A program made the position numbers and the translations under genes. From positions 1,634,051 to 1,698,050 of the forward strand of contig NZ_QFRI01000001.1 in assembly GCF_003143755.1 (NCBI RefSeq): a stretch of DNA of 64,000 bases, given 5' to 3'. Below the pieces are notes generated by a model. It made no database searches. It saw nothing but the letters and a program-made list of their open reading frames with translations, and was not told the DNA's origin. Positions 50,907-60,424 of the stretch are shown here, piece by piece; positions within the stretch are counted from its first letter, which is position 1; every line of letters begins with the position of its first letter. The DNA is from Algibacter marinivivus (GTDB lineage: Bacteria > Bacteroidota > Bacteroidia > Flavobacteriales > Flavobacteriaceae).

Positions 50907-52817
50907 ATGATGAATATTCATAATTTATCGATTTCATTTCAAGGCGAATACCTATTTGAAGATATAACATTCAAGCTAGGTAATGGTGATAGAATCGGGC
51001 TTATTGGAAAGAATGGAGCTGGTAAATCTACAATGTTAAAAATCTTATCGAAAGAGATGGAGCCTGATACAGGCCAAATAGCTGCAGATAAAGAATTAAA
51101 GATTGGATTCTTAAAACAGGATATAGATTTTGTTTTTGGTAGAACTGTATTAGAAGAGTCGTACGAAGCATTTACTGAAATAAAAGCTTTAGAGGCTAAA
51201 ATGGAAGAGGTAAATAATCAGTTGGCTGAACGGACGGACTATGAAAGTGAAAGTTATAATCAGTTAATGATTGATATAAATGAATTACAGCATCAATATG
51301 AAATTGAAGGCGGTTATAATTATCAAGGTGATACTGAAAAAATTCTTCAAGGTTTAGGATTTCAGCGTAAAGATTTTGATAAGTTGACGGATACATTTTC
51401 TGGTGGATGGCGTATGCGTATTGAGTTGGCTAAACTATTGCTTCAAAATAACGATATCTTACTTTTAGATGAGCCTACTAACCACTTAGATATAGAATCT
51501 ATTATTTGGTTGGAAGGGTTTCTTAAGAATTATGCTGGAGCTGTAGTGATTGTGTCGCATGATAAAATGTTTTTGGATAATGTTACTAATAGAACTATCG
51601 AGATTTCTTTAGGGCGTATATATGATTATCCTAAACCTTATACCAAGTATTTAGTTTTACGAGAGGAATTAAGAACTCAGCAATTGGCTTCTCAAAAAAA
51701 TCAACAAAAACAAATTGAACAAACAGAAAAACTTATTGAAAAGTTTCGTGCTAAAGCATCAAAAGCCACTATGGCGCAATCGCTTATAAAGAAGTTAGAT
51801 AAAATTGATAGGATTGAGGTCGATGAAGATGATAATAGTGTAATGACACTTAATTTTCCTGTTTCTATTACACCAGGTAAGGTTGTTGTTGAGGCTGAAA
51901 AGGTTTCTAAAAATTATGGTGATAATCAAGTTTTAAAAGATATTGATTTACTTATTGAGCGCGATAGTAAAACTGCTTTTGTTGGACAAAACGGACAAGG
52001 TAAATCTACTTTAGCTAAAATGCTTGTAGGCGATATAAAGTATGATGGGCAATTAAAGCTAGGGCATAATGTACAGATAGGTTATTTTGCCCAAAATCAA
52101 GCGGAGTATCTAGATGGTAATAAAACAGTACATGATACAATGATTGATGCTGCTAATGAAACCAATAGAAGTAAAGTTCGTGATATATTAGGCTCTTTTT
52201 TATTTAGAGGAGATGAGGTTGATAAATATGTTAGGGTACTTTCTGGAGGTGAGCGTAACCGGTTAGCTTTAGCTAAGTTAATGTTACAGCCTTTTAACGT
52301 GCTTATAATGGATGAGCCAACGAATCATTTAGATATAAAATCTAAAAATGTTTTGAAAGAAGCCTTAAATAGGTTTGAAGGTACTCTGATTTTAGTATCA
52401 CACGATCGTGATTTTCTGCAAGGATTAACCAATATTGTCTATGAGTTTAAAGACCATAAATTAAAAGAGTATTTAGGCGATATTGATTACTATCTTGAAC
52501 AGCGTAAGGTTGATAACTTACGTGAGGTAGAAAAAAGAACTGTTATAAAGGAAAAACCAAAGCCTAAAAAACAGCAGTCCTACGAAGATCAGAAGAAAAT
52601 AAAATCTTTAAATAATAAGTTGAGTAATGTAGAGTCAAAAATTAATCAACTTGAAAAAGATATTAAAGCTATAGATTTAGAACTCGAAATTAATTATGAA
52701 GAGGCTACATCTAAACCAAATTTCTTCGACGAGTATCAAAAAAAGAAAACTGATTTACAAGACTTGATGGATAAATGGGAGGTCATTCAGCTGGAAATTG
52801 AGCAGTTCGTCGATTAA
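50907..52817 (+). CDS. ABC-F family ATPase (ribosome-associated)
   Basis: A 636-residue soluble protein with two ABC domains and no membrane part. First domain: Walker A GLIGKNGAGKST, signature TFSGGWRMRIEL, Walker B LLLDEPTNHLDIES. The inter-domain linker is charged and helical (about 230-310). Second domain: FVGQNGQGKSTLAKML, LSGGERNRLAL, IMDEPTNHLDIKS. A C-terminal coiled coil (about 565-636) as in Uup/YheS-type proteins. ABC-F proteins bind the ribosomal E site; a role in translation quality or DNA maintenance (Uup) is possible. Start: two consecutive ATGs at 50907 and 50910. Confidence 0.93.
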   Translation: MMNIHNLSISFQGEYLFEDITFKLGNGDRIGLIGKNGAGKSTMLKILSKEMEPDTGQIAADKELKIGFLKQDIDFVFGRTVLEESYEAFTEIKALEAKMEEVNNQLAERTDYESESYNQLMIDINELQHQYEIEGGYNYQGDTEKILQGLGFQRKDFDKLTDTFSGGWRMRIELAKLLLQNNDILLLDEPTNHLDIESIIWLEGFLKNYAGAVVIVSHDKMFLDNVTNRTIEISLGRIYDYPKPYTKYLVLREELRTQQLASQKNQQKQIEQTEKLIEKFRAKASKATMAQSLIKKLDKIDRIEVDEDDNSVMTLNFPVSITPGKVVVEAEKVSKNYGDNQVLKDIDLLIERDSKTAFVGQNGQGKSTLAKMLVGDIKYDGQLKLGHNVQIGYFAQNQAEYLDGNKTVHDTMIDAANETNRSKVRDILGSFLFRGDEVDKYVRVLSGGERNRLALAKLMLQPFNVLIMDEPTNHLDIKSKNVLKEALNRFEGTLILVSHDRDFLQGLTNIVYEFKDHKLKEYLGDIDYYLEQRKVDNLREVEKRTVIKEKPKPKKQQSYEDQKKIKSLNNKLSNVESKINQLEKDIKAIDLELEINYEEATSKPNFFDEYQKKKTDLQDLMDKWEVIQLEIEQFVD

Positions 52818-52916
52818 AAAGTGTTAAAATTTTATGTATTTCGTCGATAAAAATAGTTTTTAATCTATTTCAGGCTTATATTCGTACAAGAATTAATCCC
52901 AAATTTGACCAAAAAC

Positions 52917-53741
52917 ATGAAGTCTTTAAAATTATTAGTCATTTGTTTCTTCGTTACAGCATACTCATTTGCTAACGTTTCTTCGACAGATAAAGATGCT
53001 TTAATCGCCTTATACAATGCCACTAACGGTGCAGAATGGAATTCCTCTTGGGATTTAAATGCATCAGTTGATAAATGGTACGGAGTAAAAATAGAGAATG
53101 ATAAAGTTGTTGAAATTAATTTACAGTTTAATAACCTAAATGGAGAGTTACCACAGGAAATTGGTACGCTTTCTAGCTTAAAGGTATTAAACTTAGGTTT
53201 TAATAAATTACAAGGAACACTTCCTACTTCATTAAGTAATTTGAAAGCATTAAAAACTTTAGAGTTGTTTATGAATAGATTTGAAGGAGAAATCCCTTCT
53301 GAATTAGGAGAACTTAAAAATTTAGAATCTTTAAAGTTATATAGTAATAAATTTACAGGAGAAATCCCAAGCTCTTTAATGGGTTTAACTAACTTAAAAG
53401 AGTTATTATTAGGTAGTAATTTTTTAACAGGACAAATTCCAACTGAGATTTACGCTTTATCAAAATTACAAAAGTTAAGCTTGATGGATAATAAAATGGA
53501 TGGTGAAATTCCTTCTGAAATTGCACAATTAAAAGATTTAGAAGAATTGTTATTATCAACAAATCAATTCACTGGTGATTTACCACAAGAGTTTATGAAT
53601 TTAACTAAGTTAAATACTATGATGGTTAGTGATAATAACTTGAATCAAGAATACATTACAGTTTCTGGTAAAAACCCACCAACATTGATGCAATTAGAAT
53701 TGCAAAATGCTACAGCAACAATGGACATTGAAAAAGAATAA
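52917..53741 (+). CDS. Exported leucine-rich repeat protein, plant-type (GxIP) repeats
   Basis: About 274 residues from the ATG at 52917; a TTG 12 bases upstream is possible but gives no better signal. Signal peptide (MKSLKLLVICFFVTAYSFA). A short cap (DKDALIALYNATNGAEWNSSWDL, the LRRNT_2-type start) is followed by about seven 24-residue LRRs with LxxLxxLxLxxNxLxGxIPxxL consensus (for example SLKVLNLGFNKLQGTLP, NLESLKLYSNKFTGEIP). No T9SS C-terminal domain or anchor is visible, so it is secreted or periplasmic. Upstream lies a TTTCGTCGATAAAAA motif like those before gldK. Confidence 0.85.
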   Translation: MKSLKLLVICFFVTAYSFANVSSTDKDALIALYNATNGAEWNSSWDLNASVDKWYGVKIENDKVVEINLQFNNLNGELPQEIGTLSSLKVLNLGFNKLQGTLPTSLSNLKALKTLELFMNRFEGEIPSELGELKNLESLKLYSNKFTGEIPSSLMGLTNLKELLLGSNFLTGQIPTEIYALSKLQKLSLMDNKMDGEIPSEIAQLKDLEELLLSTNQFTGDLPQEFMNLTKLNTMMVSDNNLNQEYITVSGKNPPTLMQLELQNATATMDIEKE

Positions 53742-53773
53742 ATAGTGAAAATTTTATAAAAATAATTTTGTTT

Positions 53774-53797
53774 AAAGCCGTCAATATTGATGGCTTT
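53774..53797 (+). terminator. Intrinsic terminator of the LRR gene
   Basis: AAAGCCGTCAA (53774-53784) pairs with TTGATGGCTTT (53787-53797), with one G-T wobble and a minimal loop, followed by T's. It lies 32 bases after the LRR stop. Confidence 0.65.
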
Positions 53798-53815
53798 TTT
53801 TAGTTTTATAATATT

Positions 53816-53998
53816 ATGATTGAGCACTATTTTACTTGCCCTTATTGTTGGGAAACAATCTCGATGTTATTAGATAATTCTATTTCTAAACAAATTTATG
53901 TTGAAGATTGTGAAGTGTGTTGTAACCCAATTCAAATAACGATTCAATTTGAAAATACTGAATTGATTGCATTTCAGGCAGATAACATTGAGCAGTAA
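53816..53998 (+). CDS. CPXCG motif-containing cysteine-rich protein
   Basis: A 60-residue protein with two Cys pairs: TCPYCWE near the start and EDCEVCCNP later, forming a likely small zinc ribbon (the CPXCG family form, here CPYC). Family function is unknown. Starts MIEHYFTCPYC. It lies downstream of the LRR terminator and upstream of the initiator tRNA promoter, in its own short unit. Confidence 0.8.
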   Translation: MIEHYFTCPYCWETISMLLDNSISKQIYVEDCEVCCNPIQITIQFENTELIAFQADNIEQ

Positions 53999-54016
53999 TA
54001 TTTTCTAATTTTCTTA

Positions 54017-54046
54017 TTGTAGAAATTAAAAAGGATTGTATATTTG
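54017..54046 (+). promoter_or_regulatory. Consensus Bacteroidota promoter of the initiator tRNA
   Basis: -33 TTG at 54017-54019, 19-base spacer, -7 TATATTTG at 54039-54046. This is the only candidate in the window with both boxes at ideal spacing. The mature tRNA starts about 70 bases downstream. Confidence 0.7.
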
Positions 54047-54117
54047 CAGTCCGAAATGATTTGGTCGGCATTATGAACCGAAAGTTAAAAACTAAGTAAA
54101 TCATTTTATGATTATAT

Positions 54118-54190
<73 letters not shown>

Positions 54191-54200
54191 CTAGGAATAA

Positions 54201-54230
54201 AAAAGGCTTCACATTTATGTGAAGCCTTTT
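54201..54230 (+). terminator. Intrinsic terminator of the initiator tRNA
   Basis: AAAAGGCTTCACAT (54201-54214) pairs with ATGTGAAGCCTTTT (54217-54230), a 14-bp perfect stem with a 2-base apex, followed by TT and an A/T stretch. Ten bases after the tRNA. Confidence 0.92.
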
Positions 54231-54567
54231 TTATTGGTGTAAAATCATGGGTGAGTTTTACTATATTATCTTTTACCAAATAGTATTCTTATTTTAAACA
54301 AAAAATAGTTAACAATTTTTATTAAGGTAAGATATAATTAGGACATGACAGGACAGGATAGCTTAAGGAAGCATGTTTTCTATATTTGGCTTAGCATTTT
54401 TATTGAAATTTGTAAAGTATTAGAAAAGTAAAATAATGTATTGTATACTATATTATTTAAATAAATTCTTGTTAAGAATCAGCTAAAGTATTTTTCTTAC
54501 TAATCATATTCCAAAACAATAATATCAAGAATTTTAGTAGATTTAAAAATATAATTAAATTAAATAA
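54231..54567 (+). promoter_or_regulatory. Leader/regulatory region of the hexuronate operon
   Basis: About 337 bases without an open frame. Features seen: a -7-like TATATTTG (54381-54388) without a -33 partner; an imperfect palindrome centred on GTATAC, TATTGTATACTATA (54439-54452, one mismatch pair), of a shape often used by GntR-type uronate regulators; an ATTCTT-GTT-AAGAAT inverted repeat (54465-54479); and a GACAGGACAGGA direct repeat (around 54347-54358). The operon start is at 54568. Which one is functional cannot be decided. Confidence 0.35.
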
Positions 54568-55401
54568 ATGAAAATAAGTAAAACTATTGTGGTTACAGGA
54601 GCGGGAGGTGTACTTTGTAGCACTATTGCTGAAGCTTTGGCTAAAGAAGGTAATAAAATAGCATTGCTAGACTTAAACAAAGATGCTGCTGATAAAGTTG
54701 CTGACAAAATTAACAGTGAAGGCGGTCAAGCTATAGGTGTAAAAGCTAATGTATTAGAAAAAGAGTCTTTAGTTTTAGCAAAAGAAGAAGTTAATAAAGC
54801 TTTTGGAGCATGTGATATTTTGATTAATGGAGCAGGTGGAAATCATCCTTTAGGAACAACAAGTAACCCATTTTTACAAGTTGAAGATTTGCTTAATAAA
54901 ACAGAGGGTTTCAAAACCTTTTTCGATTTAGATCCATCAGGTATTCAATTTGTATTTAATTTAAATTTTATAGGGACTTTATTGCCAACACAGATTTTTG
55001 CAGAAGACATGGTTGGAAAAGAAGGTTGTAGTATTCTTAACGTTTCGTCTATGAATGCCTTTACACCTTTAACTAAAATTCCAGCATATAGTGGAGCAAA
55101 AGCAGCTGTCTCTAACTTTACTCAATGGTTGGCTGTACACTTTTCTAAAGTGGGGATTCGTGTTAATGCTTTAGCGCCGGGTTTTTTCTTAACAGAACAA
55201 AACAGAGCATTATTGACTAATGCAGATGGGAGTTTAACCCCAAGAGGAAATCAAATTATTGAGCAAACACCAATGGGTAAGTTTGGAGAGCCTGAGCATT
55301 TGGTTGGTACAACATTATGGTTATGTAGTGAAGGAGCATCCTTTGTAACAGGTGTTGTTGTCCCAATTGATGGGGGTTTTAGTGCATATAGTGGAGTTTA
55401 A
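54568..55401 (+). CDS. SDR-family D-mannonate oxidoreductase (fructuronate reductase)
   Basis: A 277-residue short-chain dehydrogenase: Rossmann GxxxGxG-type start (VVTGAGGVLCSTIAEAL), NGAGGN, catalytic Ser (NVSSMNAF) and YSGAKAAV (Tyr-x3-Lys), APGFF. Length and features fit the SDR type of D-mannonate oxidoreductase that replaces UxuB in some bacteria. It interconverts D-fructuronate and D-mannonate with NAD(H). First gene of a same-strand hexuronate operon ending with a TRAP transporter; uxuA, kduI, kduD and uxaC are among the members. Specificity is inferred from context. Confidence 0.82.
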   Translation: MKISKTIVVTGAGGVLCSTIAEALAKEGNKIALLDLNKDAADKVADKINSEGGQAIGVKANVLEKESLVLAKEEVNKAFGACDILINGAGGNHPLGTTSNPFLQVEDLLNKTEGFKTFFDLDPSGIQFVFNLNFIGTLLPTQIFAEDMVGKEGCSILNVSSMNAFTPLTKIPAYSGAKAAVSNFTQWLAVHFSKVGIRVNALAPGFFLTEQNRALLTNADGSLTPRGNQIIEQTPMGKFGEPEHLVGTTLWLCSEGASFVTGVVVPIDGGFSAYSGV

Positions 55402-55419
55402 AAAAGTAAATTTTCAGAT

Positions 55420-56388
55420 TTGAATAATACAACAATTAACTGGGGGATTATTGGTTGTGGAGACGTGGCCGAAGTTAAAAGCGGTCCTGCATTTCAGAAA
55501 TGCAAAGATTCCAGTTTAGTTGCTGTTATGCGACGAAATGGAAGCTTAGCCAAGGATTTTGCAGATAGACATCAAGTGCCATTATGGTATGATAATGCTG
55601 ATAAACTACTGAAAAATCCTGATATAAATGCGGTTTACATAGCAACCCCACCATCAACACATCTTGATTATGCTTTAAAAGCATTGAAATCAGGAAAAGA
55701 TGTGTATCTTGAAAAACCTATGGTACTTTCGGATGGAGAGGCTTTACAGCTTAAAAAAGCAGTTAATAAGAGTAGTCAGAAACTAGTGGTTGCTCATTAT
55801 CGTAGGTTTTTGCCAATGTACTTAAAGGTAAGAGATTTAATTGATGTCAATGCAATTGGGACTATAAAATTTGTTGATTTAAGGTTTTTGCAGCCTTTCG
55901 ATTTTAATTCCAAAGCTTCTTGGAGGCTAGATGAAGAAGTGTCAGGAGGTGGTTACTTTCATGATATTGCGCCACATCAAATAGACTTAATGTATCACTT
56001 TTGTGGTGACTTTAAAAACGCTAAAGGTATTTCAGTTAATCAGTCAAATATAAATCAGGTTGATGATACTGTAAATGGTATAATTGATTTTCAAAATGGT
56101 ATTCAATTTAGAGGTATGTGGTCTTTTGCAATACCTAATTGTTTGCAAGAAGACCGATGTGTAATTTATGGAGAGCATGGCACTATGGAATTTTCGTTTT
56201 ACGAAAATCTATTACTGTTAAATTCAAGAGGTCATTCTAGATCTTTTGAATTTAAGAACCCAATTAATATTCAAGAGCCTATGATACAGGAAACGGTTAA
56301 TTATTTTTTAGGAAAGCGAAGTAACCCTTGTCCTGTTGAAGATGGTGAGTTAGTAACTAACATAATGGAAGCATTTACAAAAGCATAA
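55420..56388 (+). CDS. Gfo/Idh/MocA-family oxidoreductase
   Basis: A 322-residue NAD(P)-dependent sugar oxidoreductase of this family: N-terminal Rossmann WGIIGCGDVAEVKSGPAF, the EKPMVLS signature with the catalytic Lys, and a C-terminal beta-sheet domain. It starts with TTG at 55420, since no usable ATG lies upstream. 18 bases after the mannonate oxidoreductase gene and 9 before uxuA. Within this operon its substrate is probably a uronate or related sugar acid; it is not part of the standard pathway. Function is inferred. Confidence 0.82.
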   Translation: MNNTTINWGIIGCGDVAEVKSGPAFQKCKDSSLVAVMRRNGSLAKDFADRHQVPLWYDNADKLLKNPDINAVYIATPPSTHLDYALKALKSGKDVYLEKPMVLSDGEALQLKKAVNKSSQKLVVAHYRRFLPMYLKVRDLIDVNAIGTIKFVDLRFLQPFDFNSKASWRLDEEVSGGGYFHDIAPHQIDLMYHFCGDFKNAKGISVNQSNINQVDDTVNGIIDFQNGIQFRGMWSFAIPNCLQEDRCVIYGEHGTMEFSFYENLLLLNSRGHSRSFEFKNPINIQEPMIQETVNYFLGKRSNPCPVEDGELVTNIMEAFTKA

Positions 56389-56397
56389 TATTTTATA

Positions 56398-57573
56398 ATG
56401 GAACAAACATGGAGATGGTACGGACCAAATGACCCCGTATCTTTATCAGATATAAAACAAGCTGGAGCAACAGGAGTTGTATCAGCGTTACATCATATTC
56501 CAAACGGAGAAGTATGGACAATTGATGAAATTACAAAGAGAAAAGAAACTATAGAACAAGCAGGTTTAACATGGAGTGTAGTAGAAAGTATTCCTGTTCA
56601 TGAAACGATAAAAACCCGCTCTGGCGATTTTAAAACTTATATAGAACGCTATAAAGAAAGTATAGAAAACTTATCAAAATGTAACGTAAACATTGTGTGT
56701 TACAATTTTATGCCTGTTTTAGATTGGACACGTACAGATCTAAATTTTCAGGTTGAAGACGGCTCAAAAGCGTTACGTTTTGATGTTATAGCTTTTGCAG
56801 CTTTTGAGTTATTTTTGTTAAAACGACCAGGAGCGGAAGATAGTTATAATGAAGCTCAAAAAGCAGCGGCTAAAGTATATTTTGAAGGACTTAACGATGC
56901 CCAAAAAACAGAACTTGTAAATAATATTATCGCAGGTTTACCTGGTGCTGAAGAAGGTTATACCTTAGAGCAATTTCAAACTATTTTAGATACATATAAG
57001 GATGTTGATGCACAAACCTTGAGAGAAAACTTGGTGTCATTTCTAAAGGAAATTATCCCTGTAGCTTCTCAAAATGACGTGTTAATGTGTATTCATCCAG
57101 ATGATCCGCCTTATCCAATATTAGGTTTACCAAGAGTAGTAAGTACAGAGTCTGATTATGCTTATTTATTTGATAACGTTCCAGAAAGAGCTAACGGCAT
57201 TACATTTTGCACAGGATCTTTAGGTGTAAGAGCTGATAATGATTTGGTACAAATATTCAAACGTTTTGCAGATCGAGCACATTTCCTTCACTTAAGAAGT
57301 ACAAAACGCGATGAGCAAGGTAATTTTTACGAAGCCAATCATTTGGAAGGAGATGTAGATATGTACGGTGTTGTAAAATCAATATTAATTGAAGAAAAAA
57401 GACGTAAAGCAGAAGGTTATACAGATTTTGAAATTCCTGTAAGACCAGATCATGGACATCAAATGCTTGACGATTTACATAAAAAAACCAATCCAGGATA
57501 TTCTGGTATTGGACGATTACGTGGTCTAGCCGAATTAAGAGGATTAGAATACGGTATAAAACAAAATATATAA
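56398..57573 (+). CDS. uxuA: Mannonate dehydratase UxuA
   Basis: A 391-residue enzyme of normal length that dehydrates D-mannonate to 2-keto-3-deoxy-D-gluconate. The sequence matches the family in [49 protein letters not shown] and [24 protein letters not shown], the last holding metal-binding His. Iron or manganese-dependent TIM barrel. Uses the mannonate produced by the first gene. The identification is secure. Confidence 0.97.
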   Translation: MEQTWRWYGPNDPVSLSDIKQAGATGVVSALHHIPNGEVWTIDEITKRKETIEQAGLTWSVVESIPVHETIKTRSGDFKTYIERYKESIENLSKCNVNIVCYNFMPVLDWTRTDLNFQVEDGSKALRFDVIAFAAFELFLLKRPGAEDSYNEAQKAAAKVYFEGLNDAQKTELVNNIIAGLPGAEEGYTLEQFQTILDTYKDVDAQTLRENLVSFLKEIIPVASQNDVLMCIHPDDPPYPILGLPRVVSTESDYAYLFDNVPERANGITFCTGSLGVRADNDLVQIFKRFADRAHFLHLRSTKRDEQGNFYEANHLEGDVDMYGVVKSILIEEKRRKAEGYTDFEIPVRPDHGHQMLDDLHKKTNPGYSGIGRLRGLAELRGLEYGIKQNI

Positions 57574-57593
57574 ACAAAAAGCACTAGTTAATC

Positions 57594-58436
57594 ATGAAGA
57601 CAAATTATGAAACGCGTTACGCATCAAGCCCACAAGGCGTAAAAAAATATGATACAAATCAATTAAGAGAAGAGTTTTTAATTGAAAATTTATTTGAAGC
57701 TGATACAATCAATCTAGTTTATTCACATTATGATAGATTTATAACAGGTGGAGCAATGCCACTTTCTAATGCAATTGAGTTAGAGACAATAGATCCTTTA
57801 AAAGCGCCATATTTTTTAGAAAGAAGAGAACTTGGCATTATAAATATAGGCGAAACTGGTAGTGTATCGGTTGATGGTACCGAATATGTTTTAAACCATC
57901 GAGAAGCATTATATGTTGGTCAAGGAAATAAAAAAGTAGTATTTTCAAGTAATTCTGAAAAAAATCCAGCTCAGTTTTATTTAAATTCTACTCCTGCACA
58001 TAAAGCATATCCTACTAAAAAAATAGGAACAAACGATGTTGAAGTTATAGAGTTAGGGGCTCCAGAAACAGCAAATGCTAGGACATTAAGGAAGTATATA
58101 GTAAATAGCGTTGTAGATGTTTGTCAATTACAAATGGGGATGACTACTTTAAAATCTGGTAGTAGTTGGAACACCATGCCAGCTCACGTTCATGATCGTA
58201 GAATGGAAGTGTATTTTTATTTTGAAGTTCCAGAAGATCAAGCCGTATGTCATTTTATAGGACAACCTCAAGAAACCCGTCATATTTGGATGCAAAATAA
58301 TCAAGCTGTAATATCACCACCATGGTCAATTCATTCAGGTTCAGGAACTGCAAGTTATTCTTTTATCTGGGGTATGGCTGGAGAGAACTTAGATTATGGC
58401 GATATGGATGTTGCTAAAATAAATGAATTACGATAA
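57594..58436 (+). CDS. kduI: 5-dehydro-4-deoxy-D-glucuronate isomerase KduI
   Basis: A 280-residue cupin-fold isomerase converting 5-keto-4-deoxyuronate (from unsaturated uronates released by lyases) to 2,5-diketo-3-deoxygluconate. Family stretches: RYASSPQGVKKYDTNQLREEFL, FLERRELGIINIG, and the zinc site in MPAHVHDRRMEVYFYFE (His-x-His-x4-Glu), with a later His in SIHSGSGT. Shows that the organism handles lyase products, not only free uronic acids. Pairs with kduD, 3 bases downstream. Confidence 0.97.
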   Translation: MKTNYETRYASSPQGVKKYDTNQLREEFLIENLFEADTINLVYSHYDRFITGGAMPLSNAIELETIDPLKAPYFLERRELGIINIGETGSVSVDGTEYVLNHREALYVGQGNKKVVFSSNSEKNPAQFYLNSTPAHKAYPTKKIGTNDVEVIELGAPETANARTLRKYIVNSVVDVCQLQMGMTTLKSGSSWNTMPAHVHDRRMEVYFYFEVPEDQAVCHFIGQPQETRHIWMQNNQAVISPPWSIHSGSGTASYSFIWGMAGENLDYGDMDVAKINELR

Positions 58437-58439
58437 ACT

Positions 58440-59234
58440 ATGAGCATGTCATTATTCGATATTAAAGGCAAAAATGCTTTAGTTACCGGTAGTACTCACG
58501 GATTGGGTATGGCTATGGCTAGAGGGTTGGGATTAGCAGGAGCAAACATTATTGTAAATGGTAATTCTTCTCAAGAAAAAATTGATAAAGCTGTTGCTGA
58601 ATATAAAAGTGAAGGGATAAATGCAGTTGGTTTTAAATTTAATGTGACTAACGAGGATGAAGTTATTGCAGCTGTTGCAAAAATAGAAGCTGAAGTAGGG
58701 CAGATTGATATTTTAATTAACAATGCTGGTATTATTAAGCGTACACCGCTTATTGAAATGGAAGTTGAAGACTTTAAACAAGTTATTGATGTGGACTTGG
58801 TAAGTCCGTTCATTGTCTCAAAACATGTTGTACCTGGTATGATTAAGCGTAAAGCAGGTAAAGTGATTAATATTTGCTCTATGATGAGTGAGTTGGGTCG
58901 TAATAGTGTTGGTGCTTATGCGGCGGCAAAAGGAGGCTTAAAAATGTTAACGCAAAATATGGCAACTGAATGGGCAAAATATAACATTCAAGTAAACGGT
59001 ATTGGTCCGGGGTATTTTGCAACATCACAAACGGCTCCAATTCGTGTTGATGGGCATCCTTTTAACGATTTTATTGTTAACAGAACACCTGCAGCTAAAT
59101 GGGGAGATCCTAACGATTTAGCAGGAGCAGCAATCTTTTTGTCATCAAAGGCAAGTGATTTTGTAAATGGTCATGTAGTGTATGTAGACGGCGGGATTTT
59201 AGCGACTATAGGTAAACCTACAAACGAAGATTAA
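58440..59234 (+). CDS. kduD: 2-dehydro-3-deoxy-D-gluconate 5-dehydrogenase KduD (SDR)
   Basis: A 264-residue short-chain dehydrogenase: VTGSTHGLGMAMARGL coenzyme motif, NNAGI, ICSMMSELG catalytic Ser, YAAAKGG (Tyr-x3-Lys), GPGYF and DGGI. It reduces 2,5-diketo-3-deoxygluconate to 2-keto-3-deoxygluconate, the product of the KduI step. Three bases after kduI, and followed by the DUF4861 gene after 2 bases. Gluconate 5-dehydrogenase activity is a known alternative for this SDR type; context favours KduD. Confidence 0.92.
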   Translation: MSMSLFDIKGKNALVTGSTHGLGMAMARGLGLAGANIIVNGNSSQEKIDKAVAEYKSEGINAVGFKFNVTNEDEVIAAVAKIEAEVGQIDILINNAGIIKRTPLIEMEVEDFKQVIDVDLVSPFIVSKHVVPGMIKRKAGKVINICSMMSELGRNSVGAYAAAKGGLKMLTQNMATEWAKYNIQVNGIGPGYFATSQTAPIRVDGHPFNDFIVNRTPAAKWGDPNDLAGAAIFLSSKASDFVNGHVVYVDGGILATIGKPTNED

Positions 59235-59236
59235 TT

Positions 59237-60415
59237 ATGAAAAAAGCAACTTTATTTTCAGTAGTCTGTGCTGGTTTGTTTATGTTGGGATGTAAAACAG
59301 CCAATCAGCACATCATTACAATTAATAATAGTTTAGATGAAGCACGAGCTTTTGAAACAGTGGAAATTAACGCTTCAGATTTAACATTAAATGCGGGTGA
59401 AGATTTTCAAAGTTTTTCGGTAAAAGACTTAAAGACTAATACTATTTTGGCATCTCAATTTGTAGATAACAATCAAGATGGAAAGGTAGATGTATTATTG
59501 TTTCAGCCTGAAATTGAAGCTAATAGTTCGAAGCAATATGAACTTCTTGTTGTTGATGAATCAAAAAAAGCTGAATCGATAGACTATTGTTACTCAAGAT
59601 TTGTTCCTGAAAGAACAGATGATTACGCTTGGGAAAACAATAAAGTTGGCTTCAGAACTTTTGGGCCAACAGCTCAAAAAATGGTTGAAGATAAGGTTAA
59701 AGGAGGTACGCTTTCTAGCGGAATTGATGCATGGCTTAAGCGCGTTGAATATCCTATTATCAATAAATGGTATAAAAAAGATGAAACTGAAAAAGGTGCT
59801 TATCATAAAGATTATGGTGAAGGTTTAGATAATTTTCATGTAGGTGTTTCACGTGGTGTTGGCGGTATTGCAGTAAAATTAGATTCTGTGTATTATTTTT
59901 CAAAAAACTTTACAAGTTGGAAAACAATTACAACTGGCCCTATAAGAACGAGTTTTGTTTTAGAATATGCTGATTGGGATGCTAACGGAAAAACCATTTC
60001 TGAAACAAAACATATTACTTTAGATTATGGTAGTAATTTATCAAAATTTGAAATAGAACTTTCAGGAACCGAAAGTATACATACAGGCTTAACACTTCAT
60101 GAAAAAGATGGAGAAGATACTCAAAATCAGGCTTCGGGTTGGGTCTCTTATTGGCAACCTCATGACGATTCTGAATTAGGTACAGGAGTTGTTGTTCCAA
60201 ATGCAAATATGGTCTCATCAACATTATATAATACCTCTTTAAAAGACCGAAGTAACCTATTTACAGAAGTAAAAGTTAACGATGGAATAGCAATCTATTA
60301 TGCAGGTTTTGGCTGGAAAAAAGCAGGTGAATTCAACTCTAAAAAGGAATGGAATGCTTATTTAGAAAGCTTTTCAAAAAAAATAGATAACCCTTTACAA
60401 ATTACATTCAATTAG
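59237..60415 (+). CDS. DUF4861 family lipoprotein
   Basis: A 392-residue lipoprotein: signal MKKATLFSVVCAGLFMLGC with acyl Cys19. The remainder fits the DUF4861 family: ASQFVDNNQDGKVDVLLFQPEI near the N terminus, RFVPERTDDYAWENNKVGFRTFGP, and a large beta-rich domain with ITTGPIRTSFVLEY. Members occur in uronate/polysaccharide utilisation loci of Bacteroidota; their activity is not established to my knowledge. Envelope location between a cytoplasmic pathway and a transporter suggests handling of a uronide in the periplasm. Two bases after kduD. Confidence 0.85.
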   Translation: MKKATLFSVVCAGLFMLGCKTANQHIITINNSLDEARAFETVEINASDLTLNAGEDFQSFSVKDLKTNTILASQFVDNNQDGKVDVLLFQPEIEANSSKQYELLVVDESKKAESIDYCYSRFVPERTDDYAWENNKVGFRTFGPTAQKMVEDKVKGGTLSSGIDAWLKRVEYPIINKWYKKDETEKGAYHKDYGEGLDNFHVGVSRGVGGIAVKLDSVYYFSKNFTSWKTITTGPIRTSFVLEYADWDANGKTISETKHITLDYGSNLSKFEIELSGTESIHTGLTLHEKDGEDTQNQASGWVSYWQPHDDSELGTGVVVPNANMVSSTLYNTSLKDRSNLFTEVKVNDGIAIYYAGFGWKKAGEFNSKKEWNAYLESFSKKIDNPLQITFN

Positions 60416-60424
60416 ATATTATCT

